Part shown: piece by piece, positions 9,236 to 21,029 of the stretch
Position numbering within the stretch: the first letter of the stretch is position 1
Layout of the letters: the number at the start of each line of letters is the position of its first letter
Assembly: GCF_001540865.1 (NCBI RefSeq)
Contig: NC_033623.1
Span: 15,037,995-15,101,994 of the forward strand
DNA: 64,000 nucleotides
Origin: Ananas comosus
Lineage: Eukaryota; Streptophyta; Magnoliopsida; Poales; Bromeliaceae
Direction: 5' to 3'
Translations under genes and position numbers: made by a program
The notes under the pieces: model-generated
What the model was told of the DNA's origin: nothing
The model's input: the letters and a program-made list of their open reading frames with translations, nothing else
The model's database searches: none

Positions 9236-12200
9236 AGTGTTTTTCCTCAAAGAGGAAAAAAAAAAGTATACGTTTTACCCCAAAATTTAGATGCGTACAA
9301 CATGTAAGGCACGTGTTTGGCATCAATAATGACTTACCTGTGAACTTATTTTGTGTCATGAAGCGTAATGTTGCCATACTATTTTACTTTCTCGCGAAGT
9401 TGCTAACTGAGTAGATTTACTGAATAAGAGACATGCCTAATAAGATATCTTACTAAATATTTATAATCCTGTTTCGGTAAAGTGCAAAAGATTTAAAAGC
9501 TTTGAAGCTCATTTCCGCTTGCAGATACAGCAAAAAACTTCATTTTATTATGAATATATCTTATTTTTAATTTTTGGGTTAAAAAGAATTAGATGAAAGC
9601 GTACAGAATTTACCTGTACTATAAAGTCATTACGAGTCGGCCATCCAACCTTTCAAATTTTGATTTTACTACCTGATCTTTTAATTTATTTGATTTGAGT
9701 CAATCAGCGACATTTTGACTTTAAATTTGAAAAATATCATTTATATTTATAGATTTAGTTAGTATATTCTATATAATTCTTGCAACAATAAACTAATTAA
9801 AAGTAAGTAATTATTTTAAATTTTGAAGACAAATGAAAATTTTGATAGTAAATTAGATATAGTTGATTCAAAATGACCCTTTGTTTAACTAAGTTGTCTA
9901 CATTTTTTCCGAAAAATTATTCCACCAAGTCAAAACCAAATACCAGATAGGTACCTACTTCTATCTGTTTCGTTTATTTCATTTAGAAATAAACTTAGCT
10001 GACAATGTGAATCAACTAGGATTCGAACATAGGACCTCGAGTACCAATCATCAAACCTTTTGTCACTTGCTCTACGGACAGTCGGTTACTTCTATTTCCT
10101 TTGTTAACGTGAGGTCTCTCATGCACCCTCCCTTTATTCGGGTCCAAAGATGTCCAAAAATTGCGGGGAAGGAAAAACACGCATGAAAAGAATACAAGCA
10201 TCTCATAACGGTGGGTAAAAAGATGCATGAAAATGGGACTCTTTCCAACTGGAAAGAGTGAGCCTGGATTAATTAGCTGTGTATTCCTCTTCCATTCTCT
10301 TATGCAAATTAAATTTGCTACCAACTTTATACTTTGCTTGCATAGATATATAACGAGTCTCTGTTTCTTCTTTCCTCCTCGCTATCTAATCCCGTAAAAT
10401 TCCATATCGATCGAGTCATTGTGGCTTGTCCTTTCTAATTACAGCATTACAACCATGCAGAGATTTATGAGATAAATTTTTAATAGAATTAAAATGTCAC
10501 TTTATTAACTAGTTAAAAGAAAAGGAGAGAAATTTTTTTTATCTTAAATAATTAACGAAGTCCACTATTTCATTCAGCCGGAAAAGAATTTATAGCAATT
10601 AAATATAAAGGAATCACAACTAAATCGAACAATATCTTTTGTTTAATAGCTAAAAAAAATTAAATGAAAATTAACACAAATTAAAAATATGTCACTCAAA
10701 ATTAAAAATCAAAAGTTGAAGGATATATATAAAGGGGATAATTATCTATATACTTTTCAAAACTTCTGAGATATCTTATATATCTCTCTCTCTCTCTCTC
10801 TTTTTTTTTTTTAACATACCCCTAGTACATTTTTTTCATTATTTAAAAATAATCTATTCTTAGTACCGTTAAGTCATTTTGGGCTAAATCCATATTAAAT
10901 TTCTACCCGCGCCGGTTAAATTTTTATCAGAGTTAAAAAATATCAAAATATCTTTTTTGTTCCTAACTTACAGACAAATAAGAAAAAAAATTGGTGACAG
11001 TAGAAAGCTATATTTGAATAGTCAAAAAGGTCAAAAAATATATATTTTTTACCTCTAACAAAGGCAAATAAAAAAGGTTGATAACTATATAAGTATATTT
11101 GAAAGGATAAAATAATAATTTTATAGAAATAACAGCGGATTCTAAAATTTTACTAACAAAATTTAACTTTTCAGAAGTATATGGAAACATGGAAAGGATA
11201 TTTTTTATATTAACCTTCTAAGGAAGGTAAATAAACAAGTTTATATATTTAATTTCCTCTAATATAAAAAGGATATATAATTGAGAGGCACCCTAAGCTC
11301 GACATTTTTACCTTAACATATTCGGCCGGGCAGGAACAAGGCATTTGTTGGACACCACCGAGCATTGTCGGGCCCGAGTCACCCCAAACGCATGCTTAGA
11401 TCCAAATCATTGCATGATGCGTCCACATTCTACAGAACCTTAATTAGCTCTCCCTTTTACTTAGTCGCATCAAACAAGCCCGTGACATGGGCTGTATAAG
11501 AGACCATATGTAACTAAAATTCACCAACCTTATATTTTTCTTTTATTTCGTTTTCATCTTCTCTACTTTTTGTTTTTTTTATCTTTTTTGATCCCCTCAG
11601 AGAAAGGAAAAAAGAAAAAAGAAATAAGGGAAATGCCTGTACAGGGGATCTTTGTACCAATTCCTAGCAATTTACTTCTCATTTAGGGCATATTTGTGGT
11701 CCCAATGTACATAAATTTTTTTTTTTTTTTCATATTCAATACCATTTACTTTCAGTTGGCCCACCACAAAGGACCAAATTTTGTAGAGCCATATATCTAC
11801 ATCACATCTATTCACTTAAATAGAACAAGGATCCAAGCTTATTCGATCGGTCAAGCTCTGTTCCTGTTTGCACTTGCACACGCACATGCGCGGCGCGTGA
11901 CGATTACATGAAAAATTTAAAAGCGCCAAGCTGTACAGTGTACCCACACACCACAATCTAAATTTCAGGTACCCATCACTCTTATTTAATGTATAGCACA
12001 TAGCATAGCATACGCCACCTGGATGGTCGGCAATTGGTCGAGCTCGATGCTGAGGTGGCACGACACTAGGCCGGCACGTGGCTTTAATGATTGGTGCTTA
12101 GGCCTATTTTTGGAGGGGCTAAGTGTATTCAATGTCATGCTTCCACTTAGCATCTCCCTCCCCGTCATTTTACTTTTCTCCTCCACTTTACCCTTTTTAT

Positions 12201-12236
12201 ATATCATGCAATTTTTTAGGGTGAAATTAAGTTGCA

Positions 12237-12268
<32 letters not shown>

Positions 12269-13243
12269 AAAAAAAAAAAAAAAATAATTAATAAGGATTT
12301 AATCTTAATTAATTTGCGGAAAGGTGGTGTATATGTGCGGACATGCTTGGTGCGGATCTTCTTTGATGTTGGACCATTATTTTCTTGTGATTAAATAAAA
12401 TTAAAATATTCCCCAAAAAGAAAGAAAAAGAAAGAAAAAGAAAAGGTCGAGAGGTGGGAGTGGGCCCTTTTGTCACCATTGTGATTAGAGTAAAGCACAT
12501 GATCAAAGCAAATGCTTTGCAATTCCGGTTAAGAAAGGCAACTTAGCTAGCAAAACACTTTTTTCCATCTCGTTCCCTTCCAATTCACACTCGATCATAA
12601 AACGAAGAAACAGAGAGAAAGTTAAGCAGTTTTCTTCTTTTCTTTTTTTTTTTTTATTTTTTCTCTCCCTAATCCGACATTTGGGAGAGAGAAGTGAAGG
12701 ATTTACGGCTTAATTATCACTAGAAACCGAACTGGATTAATTTGAGTGGGACCTGAACTCGATCGAGTCCTAGCTAAATGGAACGGGTACTCTATGAGAG
12801 GATTATAGCTGGGTCAAACTCCCGTTCCTCAAGACAAATTTAAAATCAACACGGAAAGAAACTTAAAGCAAAATTACCTTCCAAAATTCATCAAACCAAA
12901 CACATTTAGGGAGATTGATATATTTTATACATAAATTAACAGCGCCTACAGTACTATCTTGTAGAGTTTATACATGAAGTAGTCTTTTTTTTTTTCTTTT
13001 TTTTCTTTTTTTTTTTGTTGTTGTTGTTGTTGTTGCAGAGAACCCTCACATTTTGAACTTGGAAAGGCCAAAAAGAAGCAGGAGAAGATTTGGGCATGCA
13101 GTGTTTGGACAATTCATGCGATCATCTTCCTTGTGTACCTTGAATTCCTCTCTGCGCTTAAAATTGTGATCATGATAGTTAATTTCAGAACTAACCATGC
13201 ACCACCCATGCAGCTCGATCTCACGTACGTGCGTTTGTAAGCT
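9236..13243. other. Intergenic, repeat-poor with one SINE
   Basis: AT-rich spacer downstream of the ERF gene. It contains the SINE at 9965-10086, (CT)n followed by poly-T near 10785-10812, a long poly-A at 12236-12283 and a (TTG)n tract at 13018-13035. No ORF has protein-like composition. 12023-12394 is open only because of poly-A (poly-Lys). Confidence 0.4.
9965..10086 (-). mobile_element. SINE lacking its poly-A tail
   Basis: Minus-strand SINE of the window's family (head ACCGACTGTCC, B box GTTCGAATCC). It ends at the AAATAAACGAAACAG point of the tail without GCTACCTATCTC or poly-A. TACTTCTAT occurs on both sides (9956-9964, 10087-10095), so the tail was probably lost before or during insertion. 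Confidence 0.7.
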
Positions 13244-14272
13244 CTAGCAGTACTCCCACAGGAGCGGCTCCTCAAACCGGAACTCGCCGCCGCCGCCGTC
13301 CTCCTCATCCTCCCACGACGACGGAAACCAGAAGCCGTCTCTCAAGTCGAGGAGGAGGTCCGGCAGGTCGTCGCCGGCGGCGGGAAATGCGGCGGCGAGG
13401 GCGGCGGCGGCCTGGATGTCCTTGGGGGAGGCGGTGGCGGGGCGGGGGAGGGCGGGGGCCAGCTCGGGGAAGTTGAGGTGCGCCGACTGGCCCTTGATGG
13501 TCAGCGCCGCCACGTCGTGGGCGCGCGCCGCCATCTCGGCGGTGGGGAAGGTGCCGAGCCATATCCTCGACTTCTTCCTCGGCTCGCGGATCTCCGACAC
13601 CCACTTCCCCCAGTTCCGCATCCGCACCCCGCGGTACACCGGGTGCTTCCCCTCCTTGCTCCGCTTCTGCTTGCTCTCCCCGCCCCCGCCCCCGCCCCCG
13701 CCGACTGCGTCCGCTTCTCGTTTACAGCTGTTCTTACCGCCCTTCTTTAGACCGCTGCCCGATTTCTCTGCCGGTGGCGACGGCGCATTGGGACAAGGCG
13801 AGGTGGTCGTAGGAGTACTCGAAGTAGAGTTAGAGGATGACAACGACGACGACGACGTCGCCTTCAACAAGCTCTTTTTCCTTCTCCCCCTACTACTGCT
13901 ATTACTACTATTGTTGCAACCACCGCTCTCACTCCAATTCTTTCTATTCCTCTTCCCAAAATACCCTCGCTCTGCGAAATCCCCGCCCTTTTTTTGAAAA
14001 TGCCCTTCACCTGTACCGCAATTCTCGTTAGTGTCCCCGTCCCCGTCCTGCTCGAATCGGAACACGAAAACCGCGTCCCCGGCGTCTCCGAACGCCGTCG
14101 GCGGCGGCGCGGAATCGTCGGGGAGGCGGAAGAGCCAATTGTGTAGGTCCCACGAGACGCGTATCCGACCACCGCCCTCCGCCGCCGCCGACGACACCGT
14201 CTCGCTCCCGCGGAACGCCCACCGCAGCCGCGGCACGTTCAATACGCAATTCCCGTCCACCATTATAAGCAT
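13244..14272 (-). CDS. DUF868 C-terminal half fused in frame to an AP2/ERF (DREB A-4/TINY-type) factor
   Basis: A 342-aa intronless ORF from the first Met (14272) to TGA/TAA at 13244-13246. Residues 1-75 match the end of plant DUF868 proteins: [43 protein letters not shown] basic/Ser-rich stretch (about 128-155, [14 protein letters not shown]) also resembles DUF868, but the usual hydrophobic end (LLVYAWK-like) is absent. Then come a Ser/Pro/Gly linker with KR clusters, an AP2 domain at about 210-268 ([19 protein letters not shown]14 and E19; [11 protein letters not shown]), the A-4 flank [21 protein letters not shown], and an acidic C-terminus ending LLWEYC. No Met lies between residue 4 and the AP2 domain, so the ERF has no start of its own. 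DUF868-like codons continue upstream of this Met to the gap at 14413 ([19 protein letters not shown]), so the true start is probably missing. The AP2 half should bind DRE/GCC-type DNA. Whether the fusion is real or a misassembly is open. Confidence 0.8.
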   Translation of the reverse strand: MLIMVDGNCVLNVPRLRWAFRGSETVSSAAAEGGGRIRVSWDLHNWLFRLPDDSAPPPTAFGDAGDAVFVFRFEQDGDGDTNENCGTGEGHFQKKGGDFAERGYFGKRNRKNWSESGGCNNSSNSSSRGRRKKSLLKATSSSSLSSSNSTSSTPTTTSPCPNAPSPPAEKSGSGLKKGGKNSCKREADAVGGGGGGGGESKQKRSKEGKHPVYRGVRMRNWGKWVSEIREPRKKSRIWLGTFPTAEMAARAHDVAALTIKGQSAHLNFPELAPALPRPATASPKDIQAAAALAAAFPAAGDDLPDLLLDLRDGFWFPSSWEDEEDGGGGEFRFEEPLLWEYC

Positions 14273-14412
14273 CCCCACCTCCCCCAATCCCCTCCTCCCC
14301 CTCCCCCTCTCCCTCTCCCTCTCCTTCGCCTTCTCCGCGCCGCGCTCGCCAAGCTCGATCGCGATCTCCCTCTCCCTTCCCCCGAGCCGCGCCGTGGTCC
14401 GGTAGGTTCTAG
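14273..14412 (-). pseudogene. Upstream DUF868-like coding stretch cut by the gap
   Basis: In frame with the ORF above, 14412-14273 reads [19 protein letters not shown], then a Glu/Arg-rich low-complexity segment. DUF868 proteins typically have a YTTRARFGG(K/R)DHEISI-like segment just before the VDGK..V.VKRL.W.FRGN segment, so this is the missing middle of the domain. It is interrupted by N at 14413 and a (TA)n tract. The N-terminal ~170 residues expected for DUF868 are not found in the following 800 bp. Either the gene is truncated or the assembly lost the 5' part. Confidence 0.55.
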
Positions 14413-14413
14413 N

Positions 14414-14450
<37 letters not shown>
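14413..14450. repeat. (TA)n microsatellite with assembly gap (N)
   Basis: A single N at 14413 followed by about 18 TA repeats. It sits exactly where the DUF868 reading frame stops being recognisable. TA-rich sequence continues to about 14470. Confidence 0.9.
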
Positions 14451-14725
14451 TTATATATACATATATACACAATATAGACGATCACGAGATACACGGACGT
14501 AGCTTTCGATAGATAAGGACTCATTGCTATCTTTATCTTAAAAAAATTTAACAAACTGAAAATTTTATCCTTTGTCACTTGGACTAGTGAAAAAAAAAAA
14601 AAAAAAAAAAAATTTTTTATACTCTATTTAGATGGAGAGGGGAAAAAAAAAGGACAGTTAGAAAGAAAATTTTTTCTCTATGTTCAAACTAAGTAGTATC
14701 ATGAGAATAAAATTTTATTTGTGTT

Positions 14726-14880
14726 ACCGACCGTTCCTAGAGCAAATGGCAAAGGGCTTGGTGGTTGATACCCGAGACCCAAGTTCGAATCCAAATTGAT
14801 TCATATTTTCAGCCAAATTTATTTCTAAATTAAATAAATGAAACGGACAGCGTGCTATTTATTTCTATAAAAAAAAAAAA
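14726..14880 (+). mobile_element. tRNA-derived SINE, plus strand
   Basis: Complete copy: ACCGACCGTTCCTAGAGCAA head, AAGTTCGAATCC B box, CAGCCAAATTTATTTC, tail GCGTGCTATTTATTTCTAT, poly-A. The 10-bp duplication TATTTGTGTT lies at 14716-14725 and 14881-14890. It sits ~450 bp upstream of the ERF Met. Confidence 0.9.
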
Positions 14881-15263
14881 TATTTGTGTTTCAAAATTAC
14901 GGTACATAAATGAATAGCCTCTTACATCTCTAGCTCGATTATTCTAAAATTTTTAATCAAATTTAGTAAAAATAACACCTTTTAACGACTAGAAAAAAAA
15001 TTCTTATTGAAAGTACTTTTAATATTTTTAGAATAAGAATTCTTGCACATGCCCGAAGGAGAGTAGGCGATTGATTAATTAATAAACACATTGGTGCATA
15101 TAAAAATTTGGAAGTACAAAAAACTATTTTATTATTATACATTAGTCGCCAAACGGTACGCCAAAGAATTTGGGCGGTTGAGTTGATATCCAAACAGTGA
15201 TGCCGTGTTACAGAGGGAAAAAAACGATACCAAATCTTCAATAGTGACTAAAGTGCAGGTTGG

Positions 15264-15294
<31 letters not shown>

Positions 15295-15297
<3 letters not shown>

Positions 15298-15850
15298 CAG
15301 GACTGCTGTGCTCTTAGGAGCACGGAGCCCTCCGTGCTTCTGAGCCGTTTTCGATGATGGGACTCTCAAATCGACGATCGGCTCCGTTAGACTTGATCTA
15401 GCGTATTTGAAGTTTCTAGAAAATAATTTTTGCAATTTTTCGATATCATTTACCTAGCAATCGAAAGGATTCAAAATCAATAATTTTTAACGGCTGAAAA
15501 TAAAAATCCTATAAAAAGTGGTGATATAGCACTAAAATTTTCGATCATAAATATTGATCTTGTTGTAGACAGTATAAATAATTTTGTATCAAAATTTTAT
15601 CTAATTTGAATACTTCTACACCGTTAAACTTGAAAATGGCAGATATCAACCATTCAAAATTATTGATTTTGAATCCTTTCGATTGTTAGGTAAATGATAT
15701 CGAAAAATCGCAAAACTTATTTTCTAGAGACTTCAAATACCCTAGATCAAGTCTAACGGAGCCGATCGTCGATTTGGATGTCCCATCATCGAAAACGGCT
15801 CAGGAGCACGAAGGGCTCCGTGCTCCTGAGAGCACAGCAGCCCTGCTCTA
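15295..15850. mobile_element. Fold-back MITE, copy 1 of 4
   Basis: Long inverted repeats cover nearly the whole ~555 bp element. The left arm starts GAGCAGGACTGCTGTGCTC and carries AGCACGGAGCCCTCCGTGCT (itself a hairpin), GATCGGCTCCGTTAGACTTG and GATATCATTTACCTAG. The right arm is the reverse complement in reverse order and ends AGCAGCCCTGCTC. (TA)n lies on both sides, suggesting insertion into TA repeats. No ORF. Confidence 0.8.
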
Positions 15851-15868
15851 TATATATATATAGAGAGA

Positions 15869-16409
15869 GAGCAAGGCCGCTGTGCTCTCAGGAGCACAGA
15901 GCCTTCCGTGCTCCTGAGCCATTTTCGATGATGGAATTTTCGAATCGACGATCGGCACCGTTGAATACGATCTATACCACTTGAAATATTTAGAAATCAA
16001 ATTTTATATATTTTCGATATTGTTCTCTTATCCATCGAGTTGACACAAAAATGAACGGCTGAAAATAAATATTCATTAAAAAATGATGATAGGAGTCTTG
16101 TAATCAAAATCAAGAGTATAGATCTTGTTTTAAATAGTTTAAAGAATTTTCTAACAAATATTCAATTGATTTGGATATCTTTACGCCGTTAAACAAGAAA
16201 ACGTCTCATATTGACCATTAAAATTACAAATTTTAAAACCCTTTGATCATTACGCAAATGATGTCGAAAAGATTTGAAATTTGATTTCTAAACACTTCAA
16301 GTGATATAGATTATGTTCAACGATGCCGATCGTCAATTTGGAGGCTCCATCATCGAAAACAAATGGGTGGCAACGGAGCCCGTTTGCTATCGATAGTATT
16401 CTAGCTCAA

Positions 16410-16410
<1 letters not shown>
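15869..16410. mobile_element. Fold-back MITE, copy 2 of 4
   Basis: Same family as copy 1: GAGCAAGGCCGCTGTGCTC, GCACAGAGCCTTCCGTGCTC, CGATCGGCACCGTTGA at the left. The right arm is more diverged (CATCGAAAACAAATGGG, CAACGGAGCCCG) and ends near GTATTCTAGCTC. It is separated from copy 1 by only a short (TA)/(GA) tract and from copy 3 by (CT)n(TA)n. Confidence 0.75.
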
Positions 16411-16440
<30 letters not shown>

Positions 16441-16981
16441 GAGTGAGGCTACTATGCTATCGGAAGCACGGAGCCTTCCGTGCTTCCAGCTCGTTTTCGA
16501 TGTTGCGACTTTCGAATCGTCGATCGGCTCCGTTAAACTTGATCTAGAGTATTTGAAGTACCTAGAAAATAAATTTTATAATTTTACGATATCATTTGTC
16601 TAGTGAACGAAGGGGCTCAAAATCAACGGCTGAAAATAAAAATCTTACAAAATGTAATAATATGACATTAAAATTTTAAATCAAAGATATTGATCTTGTT
16701 TTATATAGTATAAAGAATTTTCTATCAAAATTTCACGTGATTTGGATATTTCTACACCGTTAAACTTGCAAACGGCTCACTACGGCCATTAAAATTTGTT
16801 GATTTTGAGCCCATTCGATCATTAGTCAAATGATATCGAAAAATAATAAAATTTATTTTCTAGGTACTCCAAATACTCTAGATCAAGTTTAACGGAGCCG
16901 ATCGACGATTCGAAAGTCGCAACATCGAAAACGAGCTGGAAGTATGGAAGGCTCCGTGCTTCCGATAGTATAGTAGCCTCA

Positions 16982-16986
<5 letters not shown>
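16441..16986. mobile_element. Fold-back MITE, copy 3 of 4
   Basis: The left arm GAGTGAGGCTACTATGCTATC, GGAAGCACGGAGCCTTCCGT is mirrored at the right end by GGCTCCGTGCTTCCGATAGT, ATAGTAGCCTCACTC-like sequence. Arms are ~250 bp and highly similar to each other. A (CT)n tract of ~20 repeats follows. Confidence 0.8.
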
Positions 16987-17032
<46 letters not shown>

Positions 17033-17556
17033 GTGGGCTGGTATGCTTATATGGAAGTACGGAGCCCTCCGTGCTTCCAAGTTGTTTTTGATGTTCGGAC
17101 TTTCGAATCGATGATCGGCTCCGTTAGAGTTGATCTAGAGTATTTGAAGTACCTAGAAAATAAATTTTGTGATTTTTCGATATCATTTGCCTAGTGATCG
17201 AAGGGGCTCAAAATTAATAATTTTAATGACCATGGTGAGCCGGTTGCAAGTTTAACGGTGTAGAAATATCCAAATCACATGAAATTTTGATAGAAAATTC
17301 TTTATACCATATAAAACAAGATCAATAACTTTGATCTCATCATATTTTGTAAGATTTTTATTTTCAGCCGTTGATTTTGAGCCACTCTGATCACTAGGCA
17401 AATGATATCGAAAAATTGCTAAATTTATTTTCTTGATACTTCAAATACTCTAGATCAAGTCTAACGGAGCTGATCGTCGATTCGAAAGTCCGAACATCGA
17501 AAACAAAATGGAAGCACGGAGCCCTCCGTGCTTCCATAAGCATTCTAACCGCACTC
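17033..17556. mobile_element. Fold-back MITE, copy 4 of 4
   Basis: Left end GTGGGCTGGTATGCTTATATGG, then AAGTACGGAGCCCTCCGTGC. The mirrored right end is GCACGGAGCCCTCCGTGCTT, CCATAAGCATTCTAACCGCAC. Internal GATATCATTTGCCTAGTGATCG and its complement frame a short spacer. It is flanked by (CT)n(TA)n at the left and (TA)n at the right. Confidence 0.8.
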
Positions 17557-20278
17557 TATATATATATATATATATATATAGCAACTACAAATAATAATTT
17601 AATAATAAATATAAAATATCTATAAAATTAAAATATTTTTAGTATTAATTTTTTTCATAGTATTATGACACTTGCAATCGTAATTTTATAATATTATAAA
17701 AGTAAAAAAAAAACTGTAAGTATTTTTAACTTTTTTAGATTTTTTATAGTAAAAGATGGTGCTTCTATTTACCATATTAACATACTAGTCATAACCATCT
17801 AAGTTTATTAATTAATACACCCAAAATCATATCGAATATTTATTTGAGATTGGGAACAATAAACATACATGTACATAATTATCCAGAGATAAAGTAGTGT
17901 ACACAGCAAGATTGTAGAAGAGGTAAACTAAAAATAACACTCACTAAAAGCCAGGGCAATGTGCCCTAGGGCGCAAGATTATACACAAAGTTACAGTACT
18001 GTTATAGATTCTCTGATGTGACATTAAAAAAAACTTAAAATGCCTCGTAATCCTAATGATATAATAGAAATAAACAGTGCTATTCATACACCATATAAAT
18101 AAATGTAAAACTTACGCCTATAAATTCTTTATGAACTATATTAATCCATTTGTCTTATTAATTTTTTTTAACTAAAAACTTCAATAGAATATTTTAAAAG
18201 TTTAAATTATAGATGTAAGATATACATCCTCTAAAAAGAATGTATCGACAATATTTTTTAATATATATACAATATTAATTATTTTATTGATAGTACAACA
18301 TTATGTAGCTAAAAGTACTTTCCAAAAGGACTATTAATAAAAAGACAATAATAATAATAATAAAGCGCATAGTAAAGTAAGGAGTTATGTTTTCTATTTT
18401 AGGTTTTTGGGTAAAAATATACTGATAAAAAAAATATTTGTTTTATAATTTTTATTTAAGTCTTCAATAAAATAAACTTTTTAAATGAACTAAAGTGTCC
18501 CTCCTCTATATCGGCAAGATTTTATTAGAAACTGAAATAGAAGTCAAAGAAGGGTAAAACGTTAAACACTCTTTAAGTAATAGAATGATAAACTCCCTCT
18601 ATGCTATACAAAGAGTGTTGAAACTTAATTTTCCGTAAATAAATAAACTTAGGGCTAGTTCATGTCAGATTTATGTCCTCCATGTACTTTTTGTAGTGAA
18701 GAAAAAAACATGAAGGGAAAATTATTGGCATATTTTATGCTTTTTTTTTTTTTGGCCTTCCTTGTGCATTTTTAGAATTTTATTATATTTTATTTACTTT
18801 TGTTTACTGTTCCGTTTTGTGACAAATAATGATGGGAATAGGTTTTAAACTGATGGGAACATATTAGGAAAAGGGGGAGTCTCCCTCCGCCCACTCGTTT
18901 TTCTTAGCTAATTTAGGCGAATTCAGAACGAATAATTATTATTTTTTGTTTTTCGACTTCAACTTATAGTTACTTCGCTCCGGACAGATGTATTACAGGA
19001 GCTCTATCAATACGGATTCATTTGCACCCCTAGTTTCGACCAAACCGTCTCGAGGATCCGAGTTCTATGCCTTCGCTCAGCGATGTGGTTACCCCACCCA
19101 CCACTTATTTCGAATGCCACATTTTCCCCTCTGCAACAGTAACTTGCCAATATAGAAAATACAAGAGAATATCTTCTCCGTACAATGATTAACTAATTTA
19201 GCATTTCTTGTGGGGGCTAAACAGAGGCCTCATTTTCGCACTATCGTATGTCACACTACATATGAGTCTGATTTACCAGCTGTGAGTAGCTCTAGGCCTC
19301 CGTGGCTCCACGTCAAATTCGAAATAAGACGCGTCACGTCGTTAAAAGTTTTAGAAAATATATTTTGTAATTTTGTCAAATTTTCAAATACTTCCATTAT
19401 GTTTAATAGCAGTTATATATATATATATATTTCATTGCTCTAAATGTATAACGTACTGCACTGTAGATCTCACATTTTAATTAATTTGGTCCCAGAAACC
19501 CCTTTCCAGTGATGCTTCAAAAGGAAGCTCAATTATGAACAGCTTGTGAAGGAAACGCTTAAATATTTCGTGTACAACGCATGGCAATTTATAAATTAAT
19601 TGGAGGTGGTATAAAGTGTTGCTACGTTGCATGAGGCGCGCAGCTTGTGTGATTGATGCTTTTCCTCTACCGGAACACAACTCAGGAAGAGCTTTTTTGT
19701 CTTGTATATATATATATATATATATAACCACATCACGTAGATTCTTAATACCATTTTTTAATTAAAAAAAATGGGGGGAAAAAAAAAAAAGCAGACCATG
19801 AGGTGTTTGTGACGTTAGGTAGCGTTATTCTTTGGATTTAATTAGGTGGGGATTTAACGGGTCGGATTCGTTAACATCTTAAGGGGTCCGTGGTATCAAT
19901 TTCTAGAGCTTCACGTCGACCTATCGTTAAAGTTCAAAAGCACACTGATTTGCTTAGCTACAGTGGGATCTAATTAAAGCATGCGATAGGTTTTGTAGCC
20001 TAATTTTTCACCTATTATTCACTAATAAAAGAAGTAACTGGGCCAATGATCATGACATGGATAATATAGTTTTAACCTCCAAAAGTGAGAGGAGGATCCA
20101 AGGAGTAATCAATGAGGGGTCTATATTTTGGACCCCCACCAAATTTTAAAATAATAATAATAAAACAAAAAACCAAAAACAAAAAATCATGGTGCTTGAC
20201 TTGCATAAATGAACGCCATGGATTAATTAAATGGAATTAATTGCCACCTAACAGATAGAATCCGTCGTCTAGCTCATA
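17557..20278. other. Intergenic, AT-rich, nothing recognised
   Basis: AT-rich spacer with two short (TA)n tracts (19411-19429, 19705-19725). The ~300 bp on either side of 19440 may be a diverged fold-back relative because it also borders (TA)n, but homology is weak. No coding potential was seen. Confidence 0.35.
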
Positions 20279-20936
20279 CAAGTTTTGTCCCCGCATGCGC
20301 CACCCCCACCAACACCCAATAAGATCTCTTCAATATAAACCATCATTTTTTCCTTTATTTAATTATTTGTTGAATATAAAATATCAATACAATTAACAAG
20401 CAGCTTAAATTTTTAGAGAAAATTAATTATTTCTATAATATTATCAGCACATGTCGTATTGATATTGAGTTCCACTAAAATCTAATTTTCACTAATATTG
20501 TCACTAATATTGTCGAACAAATTTTGTCCCCACATGGGCCACTCTCACCATCCCCCAATGATCTATTGAATATTCTATTATTTTTTTCCAAAAAAATTAA
20601 TATAATATAATTAATGAGCACAGCTTAAGTTTTTAGCGAAAAAAAAAAATTTTTTTTATAATATTATCAGCACATGAGGTGTTGATATTGAATTCCATTA
20701 AAATCTAAATATTATCGTACAAGTTTTGTCCCCATAGGGGCCACCCTGACCATCACCCAATAATCTCTTATTCTCTTGCATATTCCATCATTATTTCCTT
20801 TCATCATTTGTTGAATATAAAAACATAAATATAATTAACAAACAGTTTAAGTTCTTAGCAAAAAATTATTATTTTCTATAATATTATCAACACATGATCG
20901 ATGTTTTGATATTGAATTCCACTAAATTCCAATTTC
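20279..20936. repeat. Tandem array, three ~200-240 bp units
   Basis: Three successive units start at 20279, 20518 and 20720 with CAA(G/A)TTTTGTCCCC. Each continues with GGCCAC..CACC, CCCAATAATCT, CCATCATT, a poly-T/AT-rich stretch, ATAATTAACAA-CAG, TTAAGTTTTTAG, ATAATATTATCAGCACATG and TTGATATTGAATTCCACT. Units differ by substitutions and small indels. No ORF spans the units. Confidence 0.8.
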
Positions 20937-21029
20937 GGTTGTCAACATGTCTCTATTCGATAGACAAAATAAGGAATATATAAAATATTAAAATATTATT
21001 ATTATTATTATTTAATAGCTTATATTTGT

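Noticed and set aside
12023..12394. 123-codon plus-strand ORF
   Set aside because: Open only because of a poly-A tract encoding poly-Lys; no domain and no supporting splice sites.
13416..14405. Long plus-strand ORFs opposite the DUF868-ERF gene
   Set aside because: Shadow frames created by very GC-rich coding sequence; they are Pro/Ser/Leu repeats without any domain, while the minus strand has two recognisable domains.
15295..17556. CRISPR-like or satellite array
   Set aside because: Units are large palindromic elements with inverted arms and microsatellite spacers, in a eukaryotic genome; repeats are not short and direct.
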